24,599 bases of DNA, taken from contig MNCI01009417.1 in NCBI GenBank assembly GCA_015680685.1, positions 696,613 to 721,211 of the forward strand, written 5' to 3'. The notes beneath the pieces are model-generated. The model ran no database searches. It saw only the letters and a program-made list of their open reading frames with translations, and was not told the origin of the DNA. Below, one piece after another: positions 1 through 9,877 of the stretch. The position numbers were made by a program, and so were the translations under genes. The stretch's first letter is position 1; every line of letters begins with the position of its first letter. The stretch comes from Gnetum montanum. Its lineage: Eukaryota; Streptophyta; Gnetopsida; Gnetales; Gnetaceae.

Positions 1-464
1 TGAGAAATACTTGGATGTCAACAGTTAGATGTGTCGAGCGCCCAAGGATTGCAGATTCTGTACTTTCTCAGAATTGCCAATCTCCCCCAATTCTTACCTC
101 CTATTTTTTTGCTCCAACCGGTTTATGTGAATTGATAGGGTATTTATAGGGTTGGGTCAGGCTTCGGCACAGAATTCCAGAATGGAATCAACGACTGGGA
201 GATGAAAGGAAAGCGGATCTAGTGACATGTATCCAATGGACAATTGTGCTCGGGTTCGATGCATGCTAGCAAGAGTTGGATGAGTGTCGGCAAGCTACAT
301 TCTTGACCAGGTACATCGCTTTTTACAATTTATGGGTTATTCAAGCCCATGAAAGTACATTTAATTTAGACCGTGAGGGCCTGACTATCCCACAAATAAA
401 GATTTACAATGAAATGTACAAGGGAAATTCAACCCATCCTGCTTGAAACATCTTTGTCCCTGAG
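1..464. other. No recognisable gene (left edge)
   Basis: I see no coding frame, RNA gene or repeat unit that I can name here. Because the LTR at 5762-6712 is a 3' LTR of a + strand element whose 5' LTR is not in the window, this stretch may lie inside that element, or inside something nested in it. Confidence 0.4.
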
Positions 465-690
465 TTTTTCTAGAATTTTTTGGAATTTTCTAGAATTTTC
501 TGGAAGTTGTTGATGTTGAGAATTTTTTGCCATTTTCTGGAATTTTCTGAAATTTTCTGGAAGTTGTTGATGCTGAGAATTTTCTGCCATTTTTCTGGAA
601 TTTTCTGGAAGTTGCTGATGCTGAGAATTTTCTGCCATTTTTCTAAAATTTTCTAAAATTTTTTGAAAGTTGGTCAAGTTGGACTCATGC
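465..690. repeat. Tandem repeat with 48-57 bp units built on a 10-bp sub-repeat
   Basis: About three and a half copies of a unit of the form (aattttctgg)n - aagttgytgatgytgag - aattttctgccat. The units are 48 and 57 bp; the longer one has an extra aattttctg-type sub-repeat and one T fewer. On the minus strand the array reads as an open frame (429-728, 99 codons) with a recurring 16-19 residue unit containing MAENSQHQQLPEN, rich in Gln, Asn and Lys. I do not recognise this protein. The open frame may simply follow from unit lengths divisible by three. Confidence 0.8.
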
Positions 691-995
691 TGCCAATGTG
701 ACCTGGGCGTTAGTGACAAAATGAGCATTTTTGGAGCTAAAATCTAAAGTTTTGGAGGCTAAAACTTGGAGAAATCATTAATGGACCTTGAGGGTGACTT
801 GTCCGTTCAAAATTAGACCACTTTGACACTATTTTGAGCCTATTTTGGCTCAGTTTCGGGGCTCCAAAAGTTGGTGACGCTGATCCTTACGCTGTGCAGT
901 GTAAGAAAATGTAGCTCCAGCGTAATCAACTAAAAATACCTCATTTAAGGCCCAAATTTTGATTTTCTGGAGACTGGGAGCTGCTTTTGTCTGGG

Positions 996-1110
996 TGTGA
1001 ATAGTGTTCATGCTGATGAATAGTGTTTACGCTGATGAATAGTGGTCACGCTAGTGAATAGTGTTTACACTGATGAATAGTGGTTACGCTGTGAATAGTG
1101 GTCACGTTGT
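996..1110. repeat. 19-bp minisatellite, about six copies
   Basis: The unit gatgaatagtgtttacgct is repeated head to tail with variants (gtggtcacgct, gtgttcatgct, gtggttacgct). The phase is kept at 19 bp except for a short last unit. The array sits inside the larger decayed duplication. Confidence 0.8.
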
Positions 1111-1289
1111 ACTCATGCTACAACGTGTCCTCAGCGTGACCTGCAAAAAATGCCATTTTGGACTTTGAAACTAGAATTTTCTGGAAGTTGGAATTGGAGG
1201 TTGTCAATGTTGAGCCCTGAGGATGATTTGCACCTTCAACTCAAGTCATTTTGACTTAGTTTTGGGCTCGATTTTGGGCTTCCAAAGTT

Positions 1290-1320
1290 GGTCACGCTGG
1301 ACTCATGCTGCAGCGTGACC
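1290..1320. repeat. Perfect 10-bp inverted repeat with 11-nt loop
   Basis: ggtcacgctg at 1290-1299 is the exact reverse complement of cagcgtgacc at 1311-1320. A related imperfect hairpin lies at 1101-1129 (gtcacgttgt and acaacgtgtc, one mismatch), with nearly the same loop, actcatgct. The two hairpins are homologous parts of the duplicated block. Confidence 0.75.
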
Positions 1321-2460
1321 ATAGCATGAGTGTGAAAATTTGCAGGCAGCATGAGTTACCATGGGAAGCCAGCGTGAATGACCTGCCTTAGTCAAATTTT
1401 GCTTCCCGAATGCTGGAAAGGGCTTGAGTTGCTTTTGAAGTGCTAGGTCGAAATTCGTGGTGTTTCAAAGGGGATGGATTGGTTTTGGAGTAATGATGCA
1501 AAGTCACTAAAAGAGGATGGTTTTGATCTAGAATATGGATGGATCTTCTCAGGTCATTTAAAACACAACTCCACAAGGGACTTCTTATGACCTCAACTTG
1601 GAATTCCATTCCACCTTCTCCATCATCTATCTATGTTGTCTATAGCTCACCTCACTACCAATGTCCATGTTCTTGATTCAGTGCCTTGGTCTGATGTATT
1701 TTAATTCTTTGGTAGAATCTTCTAGGTTTTGATCCTTAACTTCCATTAACCATTAATCACCTATGGGGTCCACGAACTCCTTAAGTTGAGGTTATGCAAG
1801 GGCAAACAAGGCATGTGCCTACTATGGGGAGGACCCACTTGCATCTCTCTTAGTTGGGTTCATTAAGCACCTTATCTTTAGGCTTTCTTACAATCAGAAT
1901 CTCTTGTACACCCATCTTATACATCAAACGATGTGCTCTTTTACATATTTTGTTCAATAAACATATTCTCTATCAAATTTTTGAATTTTTAAGCTTTAAA
2001 AGATCTTCTTCAATTATTTCATCATATTATTGGCTTTTCTAGGACTCCATGGACCCCAAATTTATTGAAAATTTCCTTTTATTTTTTAAGATATTCAAAT
2101 TTGAAAATTTTCCCTATAGGCTTCGTATACAGGGCCCCATATATGGAGCAAATGCATATATGATGCCTTGTATATGCAGCCTTATCGATGTAGTGGAAAA
2201 ATTATATATATATATATGATCCCATTTTGAAATTTTCACATTTTCTCATAAACACCAAGGGAGTTTTTCAAATTTTCAGTACCCAGAATCTTTGAGAGCC
2301 CATAACTTCTAAATTGTTTATCCAAATCACTCCGTTCTTTGACCTTGCAACTATCAAAGGTAAGCTCTTAGTCATGGGGGCCATAAATGTATCATTTTTG
2401 ACAAAAAATGTTTTCACCATTTTTCTAACTCCCAAAAAGGTTTAACTAAAAAATCAACTA
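1321..2460. other. Non-coding stretch with a short TA microsatellite
   Basis: I see no supported gene. An open frame on the minus strand at 1388-1609 (73 codons) matches no family I know and has no flanking gene signals. A (ta)n run lies at 2203-2217. The rest is AT-rich with no clear repeat borders. Confidence 0.4.
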
Positions 2461-2465
2461 TTAAN

Positions 2466-2599
2466 TTAATAAAATAATTAGTAAAATAATAATAAAATAA
2501 CCAATCTACCATGGTTCAACCTTAGCCNCAATAAATAAATAATAAAATAGTTAGTAAAATAATAATAAAATAACCAATCTACCATGGTTCAACCTTAGC
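2466..2599. repeat. Direct duplication around an N base (assembly join)
   Basis: The 47 bp at 2480-2526 recur exactly at 2553-2599, and similarity extends a little to the left with one mismatch. A single N sits between them at 2528, with another at 2465. The same pattern (copy, N, copy) recurs at 13637, 18641 and 21502. It is best read as two contig ends that overlap but were joined without merging, not as a biological tandem repeat. Confidence 0.8.
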
Positions 2600-2699
2600 T
2601 AAGTGTAACTAACTAACAAGAGAAGGTATTCAAAATTTAAAGTTACACATTACATCTACTAATCCATGGATATGTTATACCCGTAGATGGTAGGAAAAC

Positions 2700-5530
2700 C
2701 ATCTCAACCAAGGGAGAAATAGCCTAGAACAAGAAGGGGCCAAGAACAAGCCCAGGAAGAACCACTTGCAACCAACGCCACAAGTCCTCGTAGGGAAGAG
2801 GCCAAAGTGGAATCTATTCGTCAAATTCCAAAACCAACAGCATCAACTATACATTCCCACCAAGATGATGCACTAGCCCAATAAGCAAACCTTAAGGTGA
2901 CCTTGACCAAAGCTTGCTTCAATGAAATCAGATTAAGGAAGGTCTAAAAAATAGTGCTCCAGGAATTATACTTTGGCCCTTTCCTAGAGTAGGCATATAA
3001 AGAAGTACAAGACCAATTGAAGGCCTTTCCTATGTGGCCAATCATCACTTCCATTGGGGAGTGGTACATGGGAGAGACATTTTTATTCAAGAACAACAAG
3101 CAGGCTAGTTCAACGGTCAAAATCAAGGACATCTCAGTGTCCTACCCAATGTAGGGCATTACTAAAGTGCTTGGGTTGTTAGAGATAAGGGTGAATCTCA
3201 TTGAGATTCCAATGCAGGTGGACCCTAGCATCAAGAAAGAATGGGTTTGATGATGTTATGGTGTTAACCGTAAGGAGTTTGATGTGCTCACACTAGTAAG
3301 AAGGATCCACTAGAAGATTGCAACCTTTCACCTAAATCATATGGTGAGGCCCAACAAAATTACTACTTTTTCTACTCGTGCATGTGTCATTCTTCTTAGT
3401 GGGAGATTCCCTATCAACAATTCACAATTGATCTATCTGAAGATGGAGAAGTGATTTAAAGAAAATGAACATAGAAGGAAGGCACTCTCCTTCCCATGCC
3501 TCATTAGAAAACTCTATCAGAGGGAAGGAATAGTCCATTATTCAACCAATGCTGTTAGGCATGCTCTGATAGCTAATTAGGTGGATATGATGAAAGATAA
3601 GATGCCTATAATGATCATTCAAGAAGAGGAGCAGCAACAACCACCTTCACCTATCACTTAAACAACTATATCAAACATTACTCTAGCATCCCAACAATTA
3701 TGTGAATATCAAGAATAGCTCTTAAGCGAACAAGAGAAATGAGCAGGCACAAGTGGTGGGGACCCATCTATGTACTAACTAGTAATGAGTCACCTTAATG
3801 AGGTGGTCTAAAAAATCAGCCTGATGAGAGGAGGTGGATCCATTTTCTCAACCCAAAGAATGTAGTTTTCTGTGAGCTCAAATCCTAGCATTAGAGAGGT
3901 TACGGTATCTCTTATAGAATAGCAGTCACTCCTAAAAATCTCTAGGAATGTTGTGACCTTCTTGATGTGCTTAGAGGAAGGTGAGGGGGAAATAGTATTG
4001 GTGATGAAGCACCAAGAACAAGAGAAAATAGCAAAGGTTACTATTGATATAATAGCCAAAACCCTCAATGCACCTGTGGTGTCTATACCAAACGTCACTA
4101 CACTCAAAGATGTACAAACCTCTAAAGGAACCACAAGCAATAGAATAAGTGTAGCATAGCATGAAGAACTATTGGACCAACTAGTGGGAACTGGTCAACC
4201 ACTTTCGGATGTCTTTGACCTTCTGGATAATATTACTACAACCTAATCGAAGCTGCTAGAGGTAAGGGGAAAAACATTCTCTTGGAGAGGCAACTTGAAA
4301 TAACCAAGGAGCTAAACGAACGCTTGGCTATTGAAGTTGTCGAATTAAGAGCCCAAATTGCCAACCCTACATTTCTCAACCTAGCATTGATGAGAGATTA
4401 AGCTCTTAAATAACTTCACACCAAACTAAAAGAGGTTGAGGATTTGATGAAGATGATAGTGTTCTATCAATCCTTAGTAGAGACTACCTAGCAAAAAAAC
4501 CAAAAGGCCTTCGATCTGTCTAGGAGAATGTACAACTAACCATAGAGAACCATCACCTAGGAAATGTTGATGAGCATAAACAATAGTTGACCAACTTCAT
4601 CCATTAATCGTAGGAGCAACTAGCTAGAGTGAACACAAAGTTAAAGAGATTGGTAGCTAAAAATAGAAAACTCTCCATGGAGAAGGAATGTGCCCTTTGT
4701 CAGAAAACTATAATTGAGGTAGCCACCTAGAAATCAAAGGCTCTCAAATTTCAAAGATCATTATAGAGATTAGGTCGGTCTACAAAAAGAAGTAAATGAA
4801 AAGCACATCTAGTTAGTGAAGGAAAAAGTAAATAAAACCTTTTAGCAACTTCATCAAGGAAGATAAGTTTGGTAGCTTATCATTCATGGGATAGATGCCT
4901 ATAACAAGATGAAAATTCTCATGAAGGAGTTGCAAATTGAGGAGATGATAGGATACATGGTGCTTACCAATCTCTGATATGCAAATCTAGCTATGTTGAC
5001 TATCGAATAGCCATGATGAGAACTAGAGAAGTAGGTGGCCAACTTGTACTTGCCATACGTGTTGTATGAGGCTAAGTTCAAGCATTACAAAGACACTAAG
5101 TAAAAGCTTGCAGTGGCAAACGTTGAACTTAAAGTTCTCAAGGGAAAATACACTGATCAAAGATCTATCCCTGATAACCTGGCTAGAAGGATGAATAACT
5201 ACAAGGAGCTGCAAAATGTAGTAAAGGCATTTGATGTCGAACGCAAATAGTTCGCTACCTGGTTTATCAATGTTAAGAAGTTGTTCCCAATAATGTCCTG
5301 TCCATGGGATATCTTCATTCTAGCCCACATAGATGATGTTGCATGGACTGTGAATGACCTCTGAAGTAAGGAGGAGAAGATGAAGGCATTCCTGGATGCC
5401 TTTCTCCTTCCACTAAAGATTGCAACCATAACAGGATAGCCACAGCTGCCTCATCCACTACAAGTGCTTAAAGTTGGTGAAGGTCCTTTAGAACCTCAAG
5501 AACCTTTACTTCCTTAGACTATTTGATCTT
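2700..5530 (+). pseudogene. Decayed extra ORF of LTR element (plant-transposon-protein-like region plus coiled coil)
   Basis: One + strand reading can be followed from about 2700 to 5530 if stops and a few frame changes are ignored. The first third (to about 3760) resembles the widespread plant retrotransposon ORF often called a putative plant transposon protein. It has a conserved Trp-rich stretch near 3030 (IITSIGEWYMGETFLF) and, near 3340, a HLNHMVRPN...ACVILLSGRFPIN block like the part of that family that follows the region boundary. From about 4180 on it is Glu, Lys, Gln and Leu rich and looks like a long coiled coil (for example LKEVEDLMKMIV near 4420). The position between pol and the 3' LTR fits the additional ORF of some Athila/Tat-lineage elements. 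More than a dozen in-frame stops are present, mostly TAG or TAA where Gln would be expected. Family assignment is by eye and moderate; that it is dead is certain. Confidence 0.5.
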
Positions 5531-5751
5531 CTCAACTACCTTCATGCCATGAGAGGACGTGCTGTCCAACTTTGAGTAGTCATGTTATGGAGTTTAATTT
5601 TGTGTCATGACCACCACAATTTTTGTAATTTGTTGATTTGTACACTCAGGCACTCAATTTTGTTATGTTAGTTTATTATGTCAAGAGTCAGTCAATAATC
5701 CCATACCTTCCCAATTTTGTAAAAGATCTTGAGGATGAGTTATCATTTAGT

Positions 5752-5761
5752 CATGGGGGTA
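5752..5761 (+). other. Polypurine tract of element A
   Basis: catgggggta lies directly before the LTR start TGATGAG. The same ggggg-ta-TGATGA junction is found, on the minus strand, at LTR B (16785-16794). This is the site where plus-strand DNA synthesis would have been primed. Confidence 0.7.
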
Positions 5762-6712
5762 TGATGAGCGTCAAAGTGTCACGTCAATAGTCCCTTATGG
5801 ACATGGCCTCATCGCTTGGCCCCCATCAACATGGCCTTGTCTACATGGTGTTGCCCTGTCAATGGGGCCATTACTACATCTACGAGGCCCCATCAACACA
5901 GCCCAACAATAAAAACTATAAATACAAGCTCACAACCATGTTTATGAGGGAGTCAAGTCATAGTAGTAGTAGAGATTTTGCAGTTTTTCCATTTGAGAGT
6001 TAGAATATTTCTATAAGTGCTTGCAGCAGGAGTCCTAAAGTGTATGGATCTTTATTCAAACACTATTGTACCTAAACCACACCAGTGTGAACAACAATAA
6101 AGTCAAGCCTTTTGATCAAACCTTGTAGCAGTTAGAATAGATTAATGATTTATTTATACATTTATTATTTTCATTAATTATGTAATTAATTAAGCTAAGT
6201 TAGACTTTAAGCGATTAGTTAATTAATTGAACTAAATAGATTAAACACATAAGTATAACCGCTTCATGCGTAAACATATGCATTCACTTGGTAATTCTAA
6301 CAGCGTTATTGCTTAGTGTGCCCAACAGCATAGCGCTTGGTAATCCTAGTAGTGAGTACGTAGGTTCCAAACGTGTAAGAAAAGTGGGATTGGATGCTTA
6401 TGTTAGGACTATTTAGGGATTAGTTAAGTAGTTAAATTAAATTAGTTATTAAATTACTTCATCTCTCTACTTTAAGCACCAAGGAACATAAAACATAAAA
6501 TAATAGAAATCATATGCCTCGATTACACTTAACCATACTTTTGTACATCACAAGTGGAATTGGGAAGACAATGAATGATTGTTAGGGTAAGGTTCACTTC
6601 CTAGAAGACTAGTGTGCTAGAAGACATAGGGTTTGCAGAATTTGACTGGATCACATGTGAATGCTTCGTGATTCGTATGGTTAAGCATAGGGGTACCCTT
6701 CACTGCTCATCA
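5762..6712 (+). repeat. LTR A (3' LTR, 951 bp)
   Basis: It starts TGATGAGC and ends GCTCATCA, a perfect 8-bp terminal inverted repeat with the usual TG...CA ends. A TATA box (tataaata, 5917-5924) and a polyadenylation signal (aataaa, 6096-6101) place U3, R and U5 in the expected order. The last 200 bp share several blocks with LTR C and, inverted, with LTR B: a tatgcctcg/tatacctcgg block, cttaaccata, gggaagacaa and ggggtacc near the end. The three LTRs are therefore one family, though clearly diverged. U3 is rich in atggcc/ggccccatcaaca words. Confidence 0.85.
5917..5924 (+). promoter_or_regulatory. TATA box of LTR A
   Basis: The motif tataaata lies 155 bp into the LTR and about 180 bp before the aataaa at 6096-6101, the normal arrangement for the U3/R region. 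LTR C has the identical octamer at 23367-23374, and LTR B has it on the minus strand at 16667-16674. Confidence 0.65.
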
Positions 6713-6714
6713 AC

Positions 6715-6915
6715 AACACTTTAGCCATAAAACTCTCAAATGAATATGTTCTTCACAAAATATTAAAACACATTGATATAAAATATTATTGCATCAAGCA
6801 AGAACTAAAGGAGGGTAAAATCAAATCATTACATGTGAATACTAATGAATAATTGGAAGACTTATTCACCAAACCATTTTTCATTACAAGCATGAACACC
6901 TTTGTAATAATTTAG
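6715..6915 (+). pseudogene. Ty1/copia RNase H, C-terminal fragment
   Basis: The frame starting at 6715 reads NTLAIKLSNEYVLHK, then KHIDIKYYCIKQELKEGKI, then LEDLFTKP. These are the hallmark blocks of the end of copia RNase H (DN..AI.LS......K.KHID..YH.IR and L.D.FTKPL). An in-frame TAA at 6850-6852 replaces the usual Gln of the T.EQLAD block, and the frame ends at TAG 6913-6915. The fragment begins exactly at the end of LTR A, so the upstream part was split off by that insertion. It is the 3' end of a copia pol and is followed by the matching LTR. Confidence 0.85.
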
Positions 6916-6974
6916 GCATCAAGATGATAGTAAGGTAGAAAGACAAATAAAGCATTGCACACTAAATGAGGAAT

Positions 6975-7306
6975 TGTTAATAACTAATATCCAATGCTCT
7001 ATTAACATGAAGACAATTGTACACAAAGTCAAATTATTTTTATTTATTTTTGAGTTGATGGGTAGATGTAAACTATTTTTTCCCTAACTCACCTTTATTT
7101 TACATAATTTTTTTTTTCATTATGGAGAATGACTTGTCATGTTTTCCAAGTATGGTGCCAATCATTTCTTATAAATTATAAGGTCACACATGAATAAAAT
7201 GACCCAATTTTATGCAATAAAGTTCTTGTTACGAATTTCCTTCAAAAACTCTCAATTTTCCCAACTATTCATATTCCATCAAAATCTTATTCTTATACTA
7301 TTAACA
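6975..7306 (+). repeat. Probable 3' LTR of the copia element (332 bp)
   Basis: Just after the RNase H relic and a purine-rich stretch (aaatgagga), the sequence begins TGTTAATA, the usual TGTTA start of copia LTRs. It ends TATTAACA, giving a perfect 8-bp terminal inverted repeat. Inside are a cttataaattataagg TATA-like stretch near 7170 and an aataaag near 7220. The right end is less certain than the left because the region is AT-rich. The 5 bp after it (atcta) have no visible partner. Confidence 0.55.
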
Positions 7307-8120
7307 ATCTACATTATCATCAAAGCTATTTGCAGCATTATTTATTTTTTTGCATCTTAGACATTTCCTCCATTCATCATTCAATCTCAACAAGTTATGC
7401 ACTCATCAAGATTTTTCATCAACAATTCAAACTCATTTATTTGAGGCATTTGTCATCAAGGTCTTCTAGTATAGAAACTCAAAGTTTTCCTATAAGTTTC
7501 ATTTGATCTATTGTTAATATTAATAAATAAACACTAAATTCTTCATTCTAGATGCTAAAGTATTCCAAGACAAACCCACACACACAAATTTCATCAAAAT
7601 TTGATTATCCAAAATCAAGATATTAAGAAAAATAAAAATTTTTGACAAATCCTATAGTAATTCAAGAAGTTGTTTTCAATACATTCATATATTTTTCCTT
7701 TGGACTTTTGGGGTGTTTCTATTCTTATTTTTGGTTGTTTGAGAAATAATTTGAATTTGCAATAAAAACTCTACATGATAATGAAAACTCTATATTAGAT
7801 TTGTTGTTTTATGAATATATATGTTGATTTAAAAATTCTCAGCATTATTTTTTCCCATGCAACACAAGATAATGATTGTAAGACTTTTTGGACCATCATC
7901 ACTTAGGTTGATGCCTTTCTAAAATATATGTGACCTCCTTGCCTCTCAGGATAAAATTTACAGGTTGCTAAAAATATTAGTTTGAAAGGCTTAACACAAA
8001 ATTACTTAAATTAAAAAGGGTGTATTTTAGGAATACCTTGCATAATTTGAATAATTATGGAATTATAGTTGTGAGTAATAGTTTTTACTAAGTTGGGCAT
8101 TTTGCTAGGATAGAAAATCA
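7307..8120. other. AT-rich stretch, nothing recognised
   Basis: No frame longer than chance, no terminal repeats and no RNA gene are evident. It could be unrecognised flank of the copia insertion or the decayed 5' end of the LINE copy that follows. Confidence 0.4.
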
Positions 8121-8159
8121 ATTCTTGGGCTAAAAGAACTAAGCCAAGGCAAGGTGTCA

Positions 8160-8485
8160 AGCAAGTTTAGACAAAATCATTCCGCTATTGATCACTTACT
8201 CATAGACACTCCAGAGAGTTTGCAAAAATGCTTAATAAAAAGGTTTTATTTGTTTTAATGATTTTGCAAAAGCATATGATTCAATGGTTTTGACAAAATT
8301 ATAATTACACATGTATAAAATTAGCCTTGATTGTAACAACTCAAAGATTGTACAACAAAGTGATTATTCAAATTGCAAATAATAATTTAGAGAAAATTTT
8401 CAATTCTAGAGCAAAATTGAAGTTAAGTAATGTTGTCCACTTTCTCCAACTCTCTTTGGTATCTTTATCCATGAAATGAACAAAT
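8160..8485 (+). pseudogene. LINE (L1-type) reverse transcriptase fragment
   Basis: Three ordered LINE RT blocks are readable on the + strand in shifting frames. Q-A-S-(F)-RQNHSAIDHLL at about 8160-8205 corresponds to the Q.GFR...S..D block and needs one lost base restored. DFAKAYDSM at 8260-8286 contains the first catalytic Asp region (DF.KAFDS). CPLSPTLFGIFIHEMN at 8434-8481 matches the G-C-PLSP.LF block. Spacing between blocks is normal for a non-LTR RT, and an LYNKV block near 8352 also fits. The copy stops before the YADD box. It is a frameshifted relic, so no product is expected. Confidence 0.85.
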
Positions 8486-9877
8486 GATTGTCTAACACTT
8501 CAATGTTATTTTTCTAATATTTTAATATTATTTTAGCATTTCTGTAACATTTATTATTAAAAATTTTACCTCTAACCGTCCATGCCCAAATGTTTACAAC
8601 ATTTCTTATTCTGTATGCTCTTCCATATTTCACAACATTAGTGCAATAAGCCATTAGCGTAGAAAAGCCAAAAATATGCAGTGGGATTAACCCCTTTGCA
8701 GTACCCGAAAACATACGTTGCTGCAACTTGTAACCCCGCTAGCAATGAAAATTTACGTATTAAACACGCAACCATTTTTCATGTTTTGCTTGTCAGACTC
8801 TTGTATTGTACGTGTGTAGAATTCTGTTCTGCTGCCGTCGTAAGCAGTTGCCATTCCGGCTGGTACCGACCTCAGCGGATTCTTTACTTATTTGGAAAGA
8901 AATATATGGTATGCATTTTGCTAGCCTATTGGATAGGTATTTGAAATCACTAGTGGATTAGTAGAGGTATATCTTAAAAGCATTCAATTACTAGTTTCTA
9001 AGCTTTTTAAAATGTCCATTCCTTTAGATTGGCTTTGAGGCAAGAGTATGACTAGATCATTGGCATCATAAAGATCAAAGGAATGAATGTTCTTATCTTT
9101 CAATCTATTGAAGAATAGAAGGGCAAGCCTTAAAACATGAGAGGAAATATATGGGAAGAACTCCAAGAGCTAATTTTATAAGCCAGAGATGACCTGCTTA
9201 AAATAACATCTTAACTCTCCATCTACTTATCATCTTATCCCACATTTCATTCTATATCCAAATTTTTATTTTAATTCCAAATAAATTGCAGGCAAAGACT
9301 GTTTTATAATGAAATAGCACAGCATAATACCGTTGGAAGGTACGTGCGTCCACTCCAAAACTGAAGACGCCGCGTATGTCCTTTTTACGTTTAAAAAGCC
9401 AAAGCTAATGATACAAAATAGTCCAAAGCTAATGACGCGCAATTAGGAAATTTCAATTTCGTATGCCAAAAGTTCCATTTCCCGAGGACCCATATTTGGT
9501 GCTTTGACCTGAGTTAGGATTGTTACAATCTTAAAAGACCTGGGTTCGCTCGTCCGTCTGCGGATTGCTCACAATTTTGCTTTGACTCATTGAGACTTTT
9601 TGGAACCATCGGGTTAGTTCCAGTATTTTTTTAACATAATTTTTTAAAAAAATTATAATTCAATATTGCTAGGTTGAAATCAAACTTATAACCGAAAGTT
9701 ACTGAGCTAAAAATCTTAATTAAATTAAATTAAATTAGAGCTCTTACCAGTACAAAACGGCCCCTAAAGCTCTTAATTAAAGCTCTGACGGTCCAAAATT
9801 GCATGGGTATGTTATGTCACTCCAGCGGAAATAAAATACAGAAAGCGTTCATTTTCGCAATAATTGTACAACAAGAG
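8486..9877. other. Intergenic, 3' flank of the ERF gene
   Basis: No gene is supported. The part 8690-8890 is richer in G and C than its surroundings but has no recognisable frame. The sequence ccaaagctaatga occurs twice (near 9402 and 9422). A SINE-like stretch at about 9500-9640 is discussed under findings. Short AT-rich direct repeats of taaat lie at 9718-9738. On the minus strand the ERF transcript would end somewhere in 9650-9877; I cannot place its polyadenylation site with confidence. Confidence 0.4.

Larger units (their letters stand above)
751..1320. repeat. Diverged duplication of a block of about 120 bp
   Basis: The stretch 751-880 and the stretch 1185-1305 are recognisably the same sequence. 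Both have an accttgaggg/ccctgaggat start, then a TTTTGA-rich middle, then ggctcc/cttccaaaagttggt.acgctg at the end, with many substitutions and small gaps. The sequence between them (881-1184) shares the acgctg and gtcacgct words. Together with the array at 465-690 this is a locally amplified, decayed repeat field. No coding signal is seen. Confidence 0.6.
2700..6712 (+). mobile_element. 3' part of a + strand Ty3/gypsy-type LTR element (element A)
   Basis: A decayed downstream ORF (2700-5530) is followed by a G-rich polypurine tract (5752-5761) and a complete LTR (5762-6712). There is no primer-binding site after the LTR, so this is the 3' LTR and the element reads left to right; its gag-pol and 5' LTR would lie to the left of the window or have been lost. 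The right flank is the inside of a copia RNase H gene, so the element inserted into an older copia copy. The 5 bp after the LTR (6713-6717, acaac) would be the target-site duplication, but its partner is out of view. The left boundary given is only the start of the recognisable ORF. Confidence 0.65.

Noticed and set aside
240-275. gggttcgatgc, resembling a tRNA B box
   Set aside because: No A box, acceptor stem or cloverleaf can be folded around it.
3808-4162. Open frames on both strands around 3800-4160
   Set aside because: The + strand frame is part of the decayed element A ORF; the minus-strand frames are its shadows with no recognisable content.
5941-6003. Frame of 68 codons starting at 5797 inside LTR A
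   Set aside because: It lies across U3, the TATA box and R of the LTR, so it is not a gene.
8984-9166. Minus-strand frame with LYDANDLVILL, resembling the LINE YADD box
   Set aside because: The box needs a codon insertion and a D-to-N change to fit, and nothing downstream continues as RT. It may be chance; I did not list it as a LINE fragment.
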